DNA from: JBOFIQ01 sp051654905
GTDB lineage: Bacteria; Actinomycetota; Actinomycetes; Propionibacteriales; Propionibacteriaceae
Assembly (NCBI GenBank): GCA_051654905.1
Contig: JBOFYY010000046.1
Span: 35,597-99,596 of the forward strand
Direction: 5' to 3'
Length of the DNA: 64,000 nt
Notes under the pieces: model-generated
The model's input: only the letters and a program-made list of their open reading frames with translations
Database searches by the model: none
Told to the model about the DNA's origin: nothing
Part shown: positions 7,579-15,119 of the stretch, piece by piece
How the letters are laid out: each line of letters opens with the position of its first letter
How positions within the stretch are numbered: the stretch's first letter is position 1
Made by a program: the position numbers and the translations under genes

Positions 7579-8195
7579 TATTGCTGCTCAGCATCTCGGA
7601 TCTGCGCTTGCCGATAAACTTGAATCATACGCTGTGCGACCGTAGCTATCGACGCACAAGCCAACAATAACATTGCTGCTTTTAGCGCCCATAAAATCCC
7701 TATTCCAGCGAGAAACATTCCTACTAAAAGAATTAACAATCGATCAGCACGGGCAGCAATACCGCCTCGGCAGCTAAAACCTACACTTTCAGCACGAGCT
7801 TTAACATAACTTGTTACTTGCCCTGCTACGAGCGCTATTAAAGCAATCAGCACCCACCAGATATTTTCGTTGTTCTTGGCGAACCAAAGCAGCACCGAAC
7901 CAAAAATCAAACCATCTGCAATACGGTCCAGCGATGAGTCTAAGAAAGCACCAAAACTTGATACTTTCCCAGTAATTCTGGCGAGCTGGCCGTCTAAGCC
8001 ATCGGTCAATACCAGAATCCCTATAGCTATAGATCCTTGCCAGAGAAAACCTTGCGGGACACAGCCAAGAGCAACTGCGCAGACCAGAATCGTTCCTATC
8101 CATGAGACAGTATCTGGACTTACATTAAGTCGAGACAATAGCTTTGCCCCTGGAGTAAGTAACTTTGCATAGAATCCACGAAAGTGTTCTAGCAT
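7578..8195 (-). CDS. pgsA1: Phosphatidylinositol phosphate synthase (PgsA1-like)
   Basis: A 205-residue CDP-alcohol phosphatidyltransferase with full signature: Asp65-Gly-Leu-Asp68-Gly69, Ala72-Arg73, Gly82, Asp86, Asp90. Five to six membrane spans. It starts MLEHFRGFYAKLLTPGAKLL. In mycobacteria this position (Rv2612c) makes phosphatidylinositol phosphate from CDP-DAG and inositol-1-phosphate; the neighbours PatA and PimA use the resulting PI, which supports the inositol reading over glycerol. The start overlaps the HIT gene stop by 7 bases (ATGCTAG). No inositol-phosphate synthase gene is in the window. Confidence 0.9.
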   Translation of the reverse strand: MLEHFRGFYAKLLTPGAKLLSRLNVSPDTVSWIGTILVCAVALGCVPQGFLWQGSIAIGILVLTDGLDGQLARITGKVSSFGAFLDSSLDRIADGLIFGSVLLWFAKNNENIWWVLIALIALVAGQVTSYVKARAESVGFSCRGGIAARADRLLILLVGMFLAGIGILWALKAAMLLLACASIATVAQRMIQVYRQAQIRDAEQQ

Positions 8196-8743
8196 TCCAG
8201 CTCCAAGCTATCGTGAGCGTGTTCATTCCAGGCTTCAGAAAGTTGGATACGGGCGTCTTCGAGAAGCTGTGGCATTGCTTTGGTTTGCGCAATAATTGGG
8301 AAGAAATTCATATCTCCACGCCATCTGGGCACCACATGTTGGTGCAGATGTCCAGCAATACCTGCTCCTGCTACTGCGCCTTGATTTATTCCCAAATTGA
8401 AACCTGCCGGGTGCGAAACCGCAGCCAGAACACGCATGGCTTGCTGAGTCAACAACGCAAATTCTGCGGTTTCTTCTAATGTCAGATCCGTATATAGCGG
8501 TACATGATGATAAGGCATAACTAGCACATGTCCCGGAGAGTAGGGGTACAAGTTCATAGCTACAAAACAGTGTTCCCCTCTATAAATAATGAGAGCTGTC
8601 TTATCATCGCGCTGTGGACCTTCACAAAACGGGCAGCCACTATTGCGAGCACCATCAATATAAGCCATGCGATGGGGTACCCATAGTCGATCGAAGGCGT
8701 CGGGAACTCCTATCAAGTCCCCGACGCTTTCTGTCTGAGTCAC
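8189..8743 (-). CDS. HIT-family AP4A phosphorylase-like protein
   Basis: A 184-residue histidine-triad hydrolase/transferase. The triad is His132-Leu-His134-Gln-His136 in GHLHQHVVPRW. A CPFC pair lies at Cys37/Cys40, as in the Rv2613c family that phosphorolyses diadenosine tetraphosphate. Conserved NLYPYSPGHVLVMPYHH precedes the triad. The start is GTG at 8741-8743, 7 bp after thrS. The family assignment is sure; the AP4A substrate is inferred from the mycobacterial orthologue, and proximity to thrS is suggestive because aminoacyl-tRNA synthetases make AP4A. Confidence 0.9.
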   Translation of the reverse strand: MTQTESVGDLIGVPDAFDRLWVPHRMAYIDGARNSGCPFCEGPQRDDKTALIIYRGEHCFVAMNLYPYSPGHVLVMPYHHVPLYTDLTLEETAEFALLTQQAMRVLAAVSHPAGFNLGINQGAVAGAGIAGHLHQHVVPRWRGDMNFFPIIAQTKAMPQLLEDARIQLSEAWNEHAHDSLELEC

Positions 8744-8750
8744 GACTAGC

Positions 8751-10763
8751 TCACTCCCCCAGCGTCGGTGCGGTTGGAGAGTTATTCGATCGAGATTCTA
8801 CGCATTCACGTACTTTTGCAATAGCTTCAGCTATCGGAATACCATTTTCTTGCGAACCATCACGGTAACGGAAGCTAACTGCACCTGCGGCAACATCATC
8901 ACCACCAGCGATCATAATGAATGGCGCTTTCTGCTTAGCAGCGTTACGAATTTTCTTGCCAAATCGATCATCAGAATGATCTATTTCTACCCGAATATTT
9001 TGGGCTTCCAAAGCAGCCACTACCGTTTCTAGATGTGGTAGGTAATCTTCTGCAACAGGTATCGCAGTAACTTGAACCGGAGCTAGCCAAGCTGGGAACT
9101 GTCCGGCATAGTGCTCAATAAGTACACCCATGAATCGCTCAATCGCCCCGAACTTAGCCGAGTGAATCATCACTGGGCGCTGATGGGAACCATCAGGAGC
9201 AACATATTCCAAAGCAAATCGTTCTGGCTGATTGAAGTCATATTGGATCGTAGACATCTGCCAGGTACGACCAACAGCATCTTTAGCTTGGATAGAGATC
9301 TTAGGACCATAGAAAGCGGCGCCACCTGGATCTGCGACGATCCGCAGCCCAGATTCATCAGCAATTTTTTGTAGAATCTCGGTTGCTTCCGCCCATTGTT
9401 CATCGGTACCAATGAACTTATCTTTCTTCTTACCACCCTCATCACGTGTGGAGACTTCTAAGTAATAGTCGTTAAGACCGAAATCATTGAGCAGGCTAAG
9501 TACAAAATTCAGCAGGTGCTTGATTTCTTCCGGAGCCTGCTCTTTAGTGCAGTAGCTATGGGAATCATCTTGGGTAATCATGCGTACCCGAGTTAGCCCT
9601 TGGACTACACCAGACTTCTCGTTGCGATAAACCGTACCGAACTCAAACAACCGCAACGGAAGTTCTCGATAAGACCGTCCACGGGAGCTGAAAATCAGGT
9701 TATGCATGGGACAGTTCATCGCCTTCAACCGATAGTTTTGCCCATCGTTTTCGATAGCGGGGAACATGCCCTCGGCGTAATACGGCAGATGACCAGAGGT
9801 ATAGAACAGATCCTCTTTGCTGATATGAGAAGTAGACACATACTGGAAGCCCTCTTCAATATGGCGCTGCCGAACGTAGTCCTCCATAACTCGCTTTATT
9901 ACCCCACCTTTGGGATGGATTAGCGGAAGTCCAGGACCAACCAGATCGTTGAATGAGAACAAATCCATTTCTACCCCGATACGGCGATGATCACGCTTTT
10001 CGGCTTCTGCTAAGCGAGTTTTGTAAGCTACAAGATCGTCTTTCGTTGCCCAAGCAGTTCCGTATAGACGCTGTAAGGAGGCTTTCGACTGATCTCCCCG
10101 CCAGTAAGCTGCCGAACTTCTAGTCAATGCCCAACCATTACCTAGGTAACCGGTATGTGGAACATGCGGACCGCGGCAAAGGTCACCCCAAGCACATTCC
10201 CCGTTCGGGCTTACATTGTCGTAAATAGTTAGTTCAGCGCCACCTACTTCGACTGAACTTCCATCATCGGCATTGGCGCCGCCCTTATCGGTGATTAGCT
10301 CCAGCTTGAATGGCTCATTGGCTAATTCAACTCGCGCTTGCTCATCAGTGACGACACGGCGCACAAAGCGCTGTTTCTCTTTGACAATCCGAGACATCAG
10401 TTTCTCTAGCTCTTTAAGATCATCGGGGGTAAGCGCTCGCGGCAGCTGGAAATCGTAGTAGAAGCCATCGGTGATAGGCGGGCCGATACCTAGCTTTGCT
10501 TCTGGAATATAGCTTTGGATAGCTTGGGCAGCAACGTGTCCACAGCTATGACGAAGAATCGAAAGCCCTTCATCAGAGGTAACCAGAATAGGTTCGACGG
10601 TATCGCCATCGCTTAACGTGCATTGTAGATCACGTGTCTCACCGTTGATTTTCATAGCGACGATAGCGCGATCCTCGCCAAATAAGTCCAGACCCGTGGT
10701 CGTTGATTCGACCACCTTTTGCTGGGAAGAATCAGGATTCCAGATGGTGATCGTGATAGACAC
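8751..10763 (-). CDS. thrS: Threonyl-tRNA synthetase
   Basis: A class II synthetase of ~670 residues charging tRNA-Thr. Order of parts: TGS domain (GLDLFGEDRAIVAMKINGET), second additional domain with HSCGHVAAQAI, catalytic core with NCPMHN, YRNEKSGVVQGLTRVRMI and GGAAFYGPKI, and an anticodon-binding domain at the end (RFGKKIRNAAKQKAPFIMI). The chosen start is GTG at 10761-10763, because AAAGG (10771-10775) lies 7 bases upstream and the product then begins (M)SITITIW; an ATG at 10829 would add 22 residues of unlikely composition and has no clear ribosome site. It heads the lipid operon; HIT follows after 7 bp. Confidence 0.95.
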   Translation of the reverse strand: MSITITIWNPDSSQQKVVESTTTGLDLFGEDRAIVAMKINGETRDLQCTLSDGDTVEPILVTSDEGLSILRHSCGHVAAQAIQSYIPEAKLGIGPPITDGFYYDFQLPRALTPDDLKELEKLMSRIVKEKQRFVRRVVTDEQARVELANEPFKLELITDKGGANADDGSSVEVGGAELTIYDNVSPNGECAWGDLCRGPHVPHTGYLGNGWALTRSSAAYWRGDQSKASLQRLYGTAWATKDDLVAYKTRLAEAEKRDHRRIGVEMDLFSFNDLVGPGLPLIHPKGGVIKRVMEDYVRQRHIEEGFQYVSTSHISKEDLFYTSGHLPYYAEGMFPAIENDGQNYRLKAMNCPMHNLIFSSRGRSYRELPLRLFEFGTVYRNEKSGVVQGLTRVRMITQDDSHSYCTKEQAPEEIKHLLNFVLSLLNDFGLNDYYLEVSTRDEGGKKKDKFIGTDEQWAEATEILQKIADESGLRIVADPGGAAFYGPKISIQAKDAVGRTWQMSTIQYDFNQPERFALEYVAPDGSHQRPVMIHSAKFGAIERFMGVLIEHYAGQFPAWLAPVQVTAIPVAEDYLPHLETVVAALEAQNIRVEIDHSDDRFGKKIRNAAKQKAPFIMIAGGDDVAAGAVSFRYRDGSQENGIPIAEAIAKVRECVESRSNNSPTAPTLGE

Positions 10764-10885
10764 GGTGATGCCTTTCGATGAATGCGTCCGCCCATACCGG
10801 GAGCCGACGGCGTAATAGGTAACTCTCATTCTGCCGTAGACCGCGGCTAAGGGCTACTCAAATCCAAGAAAACAACTTAGCGACG

Positions 10886-10914
10886 GTTATATCACGATTT
10901 AGTCACGGCTTGAT
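10886..10914 (-). promoter_or_regulatory. Candidate thrS promoter
   Basis: On the minus strand TATAAC (10886-10891) is preceded by ATCAAG (10909-10914) with a 17-bp spacer. The -10 is good and the -35 poor. It overlaps the -35 of the divergent permease promoter, so the two may compete. A leader of ~115 bases would result; it does not show T-box features. Confidence 0.35.
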
Positions 10915-10939
10915 GTCGTTACTTCCCAGAGAGTATAAC
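10910..10939 (+). promoter_or_regulatory. Candidate promoter of the cycA-like permease gene
   Basis: TTGATG (10910-10915), an 18-bp spacer and TATAAC (10934-10939) form a sigma-A-like promoter. A GAGGAG ribosome site follows at 10970-10975, 8 bases before the ATG at 10984. Confidence 0.6.
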
Positions 10940-10983
10940 TATGTGTCATTCTCAAGCATCCCCAACTTTGAGGAGTGACACAT

Positions 10984-12426
10984 ATGAGCCAGTCATCCGC
11001 TGCACCGACGCAGCCCCAAGAAGACCAACATCTACAACGGACCCTCTCGAACCGACATATCCAGCTCATCGCTATCGGTGGCGCTATCGGTACTGGTCTT
11101 TTTATGGGATCAGGAAAAACAATTTCGGTTGCTGGACCGTCGATTCTGCTTGTTTACACCATTATTGGTGTTGTTATGTTCTTCGTCATGCGCGCCATGG
11201 GAGAACTGCTTCTGCATAATCTTTCCTATAAATCTTTCCAAGATTTTGCGGCAGATATGCTCGGACCATGGGCAGGATTCTTCGCAGGATGGACTTATTG
11301 GTTGTGCTGGGTTGTCACTGGAATGGCAGATATCATTGCCGTAGCCGGTTACTTCAATTTCTGGGTTAATCCAAGTGCTCCAACAATCATCAAGCCACTA
11401 TCTATTGCACTAGCTATCGGAGTTCTTCTGACGTTGCTAGGGCTAAACTTGCTAACAGTAAAACTCTTCGGCGAACTAGAGTTTTGGTTTGCGCTAATCA
11501 AGATTGTGGCAATTATCGCCCTGATCTTGCTTGGCATCTACTTGGTACTTTCACGTTTTACTTCCCCAGATGGCACAGTTGCTTCTATCAATCACTTATG
11601 GGATCACGGTGGTTTCTTCCCCAAAGGCTTTACTGGTCTATTAGCTGGCTTCCAGATCGCTATCTTTGCTTTTGCTGGTGTTGAATTAGTAGGAACTACT
11701 GCTGCTGAAACACAGAATCCTTTCAAGTCATTGCCTAAAGCTATCAATGCGATTCCGGTTCGAATCGTAATTTTCTATGTTCTTGCCATGGTTGTCATTA
11801 TGACTGTTACGCCATGGGACAAGATTGATCCAGCCCAGTCTCCCTTTGTAGTACTTTTCTCCTCTGTTGGCTTGGCTGCCGCAGCTGGAATCATGAACTT
11901 TGTGGTGCTGACATCGGCTTCTTCTAGTGCTAACTCAGGTATTTTCTCTACTTCACGAATGCTTTACGGTCTCTCTCATAAGGGCATGGCTCCGAAAGCA
12001 TTTGGTGAGCTGTCTAAAGCGAAGGTTCCGCATAAGGGTCTTTTCGTTTCAGTAGCTTTAGTTAGCTCTTCAATCGTCCTGATGTTAAGCGAGTCAATCA
12101 TGGGAGCTTTCACCGTGGTTACGACGATCTCAGCAGTACTATTTATCTTCGTATGGTCCATGATCCTAATTAGCTACTTGGCTTACCGCCACAAGTATCC
12201 GACAGCACATGCTAAGTCAGCTTTCCCCATGCCCGGAGATCGAATCATGGCCTGGGTATCCCTAGTGTTCTTCGTCTTTGTAATCTGCGTTCTTACTCTT
12301 GAAAAAGATACCCTGCAAGCACTATTAGTTACACCCATCTGGTTTGTGTTGCTGACGGTAGCCTGGTTCTTAGTACGCGGCAGGGTCCATAATGATGACT
12401 CAGGAACAGATGCTGTTGCTAAATAA
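10984..12426 (+). CDS. cycA: Amino-acid permease of the APC family, CycA-like (D-Ser/D-Ala/Gly)
   Basis: A 480-residue, 12-span permease. LSNRHIQLIAIGGAIGTGLF, GSGKTISVAGPSI, FVMRAMGELLLHNLSYKSF and FSTSRMLYGLSHKGMAPKAF follow E. coli CycA nearly residue by residue as I remember it, which imports glycine, D-serine and D-alanine by proton symport. The ATG at 10984 is preferred over an in-frame GTG at 10975 because the latter overlaps the GAGGAG ribosome site. The gene is monocistronic: its own promoter precedes it and a terminator hairpin follows directly. A glycine uptake role would suit the nearby glycine-cleavage genes, but that link is only inference. Confidence 0.9.
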   Translation: MSQSSAAPTQPQEDQHLQRTLSNRHIQLIAIGGAIGTGLFMGSGKTISVAGPSILLVYTIIGVVMFFVMRAMGELLLHNLSYKSFQDFAADMLGPWAGFFAGWTYWLCWVVTGMADIIAVAGYFNFWVNPSAPTIIKPLSIALAIGVLLTLLGLNLLTVKLFGELEFWFALIKIVAIIALILLGIYLVLSRFTSPDGTVASINHLWDHGGFFPKGFTGLLAGFQIAIFAFAGVELVGTTAAETQNPFKSLPKAINAIPVRIVIFYVLAMVVIMTVTPWDKIDPAQSPFVVLFSSVGLAAAAGIMNFVVLTSASSSANSGIFSTSRMLYGLSHKGMAPKAFGELSKAKVPHKGLFVSVALVSSSIVLMLSESIMGAFTVVTTISAVLFIFVWSMILISYLAYRHKYPTAHAKSAFPMPGDRIMAWVSLVFFVFVICVLTLEKDTLQALLVTPIWFVLLTVAWFLVRGRVHNDDSGTDAVAK

Positions 12427-12435
12427 CTGAACCTG

Positions 12436-12480
12436 TGTGGGCACTTTGTTGGCAAGGGCCAGGTGCCCACACTTCTTCTA
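12436..12480 (+). terminator. Intrinsic-type terminator after cycA
   Basis: TGTGGGCAC (12436-12444) pairs with GTGCCCACA (12463-12471), an 18-base loop between them, followed by a pyrimidine-rich CTTCTTCT. It begins 10 bases after the stop codon. Confidence 0.65.
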
Positions 12481-12540
12481 ACGCTAGAATCATCCACCCG
12501 AAATAAGCTTATAAAGTTTTATAATCTCTACACGAGATAT

Positions 12541-12577
12541 AAAAATAAGTTGTTATGGGTACGATCCATAACAACTT
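12541..12577 (-). terminator. Terminator of tRNA-Val(CAC)
   Basis: On the minus strand, AAGTTGTTATGG and CCATAACAACTT (12566-12577 and 12547-12558) form a 12-bp stem with a 7-base loop, followed by ATTTTT. It begins 4 bases after the tRNA end. Confidence 0.8.
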
Positions 12578-12580
12578 TAG

Positions 12581-12654
12581 TGGGCGATAGCGGACTCGAA
12601 CCGCTGACCTCTTCGGTGTGAACGAAGCGCGCTAACCAACTGCGCCAATCGCCC
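12581..12654 (-). tRNA. tRNA-Val, anticodon CAC
   Basis: Cloverleaf read on the minus strand: acceptor GGGCGAT/ATCGCCC with discriminator A, anticodon stem CTTCG/CGAAG with loop TTCACAC (anticodon CAC, codon GUG), T-arm AGCGG-TTCGAGT-CCGCT. CCA is not encoded. A terminator follows directly. The region upstream (12655-12710) separates it from the other three tRNA genes. Confidence 0.95.
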
Positions 12655-12710
12655 GTGCTCAGTAACAATATCGGAAAATAGCGGCTTCGTCACATCATCT
12701 ACTAGAAAGC

Positions 12711-12742
12711 AAGAATCCCCTTGAATTATCAAGGGGATTCTT
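12711..12742 (-). terminator. Hairpin after tRNA-Val(GAC)
   Basis: AAGAATCCCCTT (12711-12722) and AAGGGGATTCTT (12731-12742) form a perfect 12-bp stem with an 8-base loop just downstream of tRNA-Val(GAC) on the minus strand. The tail (GCTTTCTAG) is only moderately T-rich, so some read-through into tRNA-Val(CAC) is possible. Confidence 0.65.
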
Positions 12743-12750
12743 GTGACTGG

Positions 12751-12824
12751 TGGGCGACGGCAGACTCGAACTGCCGACCTCTTCCGTGTCAGGGAAGCGC
12801 GCTAACCAGCTGCGCCAGCCGCCC
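12751..12824 (-). tRNA. tRNA-Val, anticodon GAC
   Basis: Minus-strand cloverleaf: acceptor GGGCGGC/GTCGCCC with one G-T pair, discriminator A, anticodon stem CTTCC/GGAAG with loop CTGACAC (GAC, codons GUC/GUU), T-arm GGCAG-TTCGAGT-CTGCC. It lies 4 bases after tRNA-Cys, so both are probably cut from one precursor with tRNA-Gly. Confidence 0.95.
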
Positions 12825-12828
12825 ATGG

Positions 12829-12899
12829 AGGTCGAGATGGGATTTGAACCCATGTACGCGGATTTGCAGTCCGCTGCCTCGCCTCTCGGCCACTCGACC
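12829..12899 (-). tRNA. tRNA-Cys, anticodon GCA
   Basis: A 71-base minus-strand tRNA: acceptor GGTCGAG/CTCGACC, discriminator U, anticodon stem GCGGA/TCCGC with loop CTGCAAA (GCA), T-arm ATGGG-TTCAAAT-CCCAT. The U73 discriminator is the usual cysteine identity base. CCA is not encoded. Confidence 0.95.
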
Positions 12900-12943
12900 T
12901 TGGGGTTTTAACCCCTTGCAAGTCGTGCGAGAGACTTGCTCCG

Positions 12944-13016
12944 AGCGGACGACGAGACTCGAACTCGCGACCCTAACCTTGGCAAGGTTATGCGCTACCA
13001 ACTGCGCTACGTCCGC
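12944..13016 (-). tRNA. tRNA-Gly, anticodon GCC
   Basis: Minus-strand cloverleaf: acceptor GCGGACG/CGTCCGC with discriminator U, anticodon stem TAACC/GGTTA with loop TTGCCAA (GCC), T-arm CGCGAG/CTCGTC region with TTCGAGT. It is first in the Gly-Cys-Val cluster. Between it and tRNA-Cys (12900-12943) lie two small inverted repeats (GGGGTTTTAACCCC and GCAAGTC/GACTTGC) that could guide processing. Confidence 0.95.
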
Positions 13017-13023
13017 ATGCACT

Positions 13024-13029
13024 TTATTA
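13024..13029 (-). promoter_or_regulatory. Candidate -10 for the tRNA-Gly-Cys-Val cluster
   Basis: TAATAA on the minus strand ends 8 bases before the tRNA-Gly 5' end. No clear -35 is seen at 16-18 bp. The next 150 bases to the YihY-family gene hold no ORF I trust. Confidence 0.3.
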
Positions 13030-13176
13030 CAGAAACTTGGTGCGTCGAAGACTCTAGTAGAGTTCTAGCAACAAAAGCAAATCGAAGCCCAGAGCATCTA
13101 AAATCTCCTCGCAAAATCACGATATTTGACCCATACCGGCGCGCCTACACTCTTAGTTCTCATCAAACATGACAGG

Positions 13177-14124
13177 ATGTTGAAACTAAAATCTTTCCCC
13201 ACCACGAGACGTCTACTTATGCCAGATATCAGTCCTTTAAATCATCGAGATACTGAGCATCCGATATCTATATTCAACATAGCTAAAGCAATCTGGCGCA
13301 CAATCGATGCGTGCTTCACTTTTCGCATCATGGGGCTTGCGGCTGAAACTGCTTTCTATCTACTACTATCGCTACCTCCTTTACTTTTTGGACTAAGTGG
13401 AGCTATCGGCTTCATTGCAAGTAGCTTTCCAGCAACAACTGTGACTTGGTTTCGTAGCGAACTTCTTAGTTTTGCTGGTCGGTTCATGACCTCAGATGTA
13501 ATTTCAGAAGTACTAGCACCCACCCTTGACGATGTTCTAACAAATGGTCGAGTTGACGTAGTCTCTATCGGTTTTCTACTTGCTCTTTGGTCTGGGTCTC
13601 GAGCAGTATCAGCGTTCGTAGACACTGCCACCATCATGTATGGCATGCGGGGACAACGTCACTGGATTCGCTCCCGAGCCTTAGCTTTCTTGATCTACAT
13701 AGTTCTAATACTTGGCGGAGCTATTCTTTTCCCGCTGGTCCTGACCGGACCAACTCTAATCGCTAAGATTCTCCCTAATCAGATTAGAGCTTTAACCTAT
13801 TTATATTGGCCTGTGGTGATAGTTGGAGGCCTTGCAATTCTCACCACCATGTTTCATGTAACTTTGCCAATACATCGTCGCTGGCGCTGCGAAATACCTG
13901 GAGCCATCATCACTATAGCTATGTGGGTTATCGGATCATGGTGGTTACGTAGCTTCATTGCACACAATCTAGGGAGCGCCTCTTTATACGGACCGCTAGC
14001 AACGCCTATCGCCCTAATGATGTGGCTATATCTCATATCTGTTGCAGCGCTTATAGGTGCTGCATTAAATAATGCCGTCAATGGTGTTTGGCCAAATTTT
14101 TCAGCAGCCAATACCCGCAGTTAA
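13177..14124 (+). CDS. YihY/BrkB family (UPF0761) inner membrane protein
   Basis: About 315 residues with six predicted spans. Family landmarks are LAAETAFYLLLSLPPLLFGL near the first span, VSIGFLLALWSGSRAVSAFV, HVTLPIHRRWRCEIPGA and the last spans PIALMMWLYLISVAALIGA. Function of the family is unsettled despite the old RNase BN name. The start is uncertain: the ATG at 13177 is taken, with another at 13219; a TTG at 13126 is rejected because it is part of a TTGACC that looks like a -35 box. The stop overlaps the convergent IclR gene by 4 bases (TTAA), so no terminator fits between them. Confidence 0.85.
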   Translation: MLKLKSFPTTRRLLMPDISPLNHRDTEHPISIFNIAKAIWRTIDACFTFRIMGLAAETAFYLLLSLPPLLFGLSGAIGFIASSFPATTVTWFRSELLSFAGRFMTSDVISEVLAPTLDDVLTNGRVDVVSIGFLLALWSGSRAVSAFVDTATIMYGMRGQRHWIRSRALAFLIYIVLILGGAILFPLVLTGPTLIAKILPNQIRALTYLYWPVVIVGGLAILTTMFHVTLPIHRRWRCEIPGAIITIAMWVIGSWWLRSFIAHNLGSASLYGPLATPIALMMWLYLISVAALIGAALNNAVNGVWPNFSAANTRS

Positions 14125-14933
14125 TGCCCTGTCCATAGTTGTTTTTGCTCGTGAGCAGCACCAAAACCTAGTCTTCTAGCGATAATATCGGTACTCTCTA
14201 CTACCCGACGCGATAGCTCTTTAACTCTAGGCATCATTCGCTCTTTAGGGCCAGAAATAGCGATACCACAAACCGGCCATCCAGCGTCATCGCATACTGC
14301 TGCCCCAAAGCACATCACTCCAACAGCATTTTCGCCATCATCGACGGCGTAACCTCGCTCCCGGATTCGATCCAACTCACGACGCAATACTTCTTTGTCG
14401 GTAATAGTTCTATCGGTCATTCGCGCTAGCGGAATCCTATTTAGCAGATCTTCTTGGAAATCATCAGGGAACTGAGCTAAAAATGCTTTACCCATTGAGG
14501 TGGTATTGAGAGCAAAACGCATTCCTACCATCCGACGCACTGACACCATATGTACACCTCGATCTTCATGGGCAATATAAACGATTTCAGCACCATGACG
14601 TACCCCCAACAGGATAGCTTCTCCAATTTCTTCTGCCATCGTGGTGAGCTCTTGTCTAGCAGCCAGATAGGGATCGTAATGGGAAAGTCCTGCCATTCCC
14701 AGCATGATCGCTTTTTCTCCTGGGTAAATGCCGCTATCAGCGCTATCCCAAGCCACCAATCCTTGCTCACGAAGTACCGAAAGAATACGGTACGTTGCAC
14801 TTCGCGACAGTTCCAGTTTTATTACCAGTTCAGTTACAGTGGGACGTTCCCCTGCCGCTAATAAATCAAGAATGGCAAGACCGCGCGCCAAGGTCCCTGA
14901 AGGCCCCTTAGAGTCATCAGCAAGAGCGGACAT
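14121..14933 (-). CDS. IclR-family transcriptional regulator
   Basis: A 270-residue regulator. The N-terminal winged helix (TLARGLAILDLLAAGERPTV, LSRSATYRILSVLREQGLV) is followed by the IclR effector domain (GEAILLGVRHGAEIVYIAHE, LNTTSMGKAFLAQFPDDF, RERGYAVDDGENAVGVMCFG). The ATG at 14933 is chosen because AAAGGAG (14940-14946) sits 6 bases upstream; an in-frame TTG 7 codons earlier lacks such a site. It is divergent from the CbiX-like gene with a 186-bp shared upstream region, so that gene is the likeliest target. The effector is unknown. In other actinobacteria related IclR proteins control leuCD, which is not here. Confidence 0.88.
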   Translation of the reverse strand: MSALADDSKGPSGTLARGLAILDLLAAGERPTVTELVIKLELSRSATYRILSVLREQGLVAWDSADSGIYPGEKAIMLGMAGLSHYDPYLAARQELTTMAEEIGEAILLGVRHGAEIVYIAHEDRGVHMVSVRRMVGMRFALNTTSMGKAFLAQFPDDFQEDLLNRIPLARMTDRTITDKEVLRRELDRIRERGYAVDDGENAVGVMCFGAAVCDDAGWPVCGIAISGPKERMMPRVKELSRRVVESTDIIARRLGFGAAHEQKQLWTGH

Positions 14934-15119
14934 TACCTTCTCCTTTATCGACAAGAAAACACTAAGTAGTATCCCCTAATATCCACAAAGACGCTTAACT
15001 TGTGAGATAAGTCACATAAATGTTGACTATTTCAGTTGACATCAAGACAAAGTAGCCACATCAACACTTTTTTGCGTAAAGTCTAGATCCCAACAGCAGT
15101 TAATAATAAGGAGATCCGT

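Noticed and set aside
10764..10983. T-box leader upstream of thrS
   Set aside because: No specifier loop, AGGGTGG-like T-box sequence or antiterminator/terminator pair is seen; small hairpins only.
12721..13172. Plus-strand frames across the tRNA cluster that look protein-like
   Set aside because: They are antisense readings of four clear tRNA genes; such phantom proteins (ATADSNCRPLPCQ-like) are a known annotation artefact.
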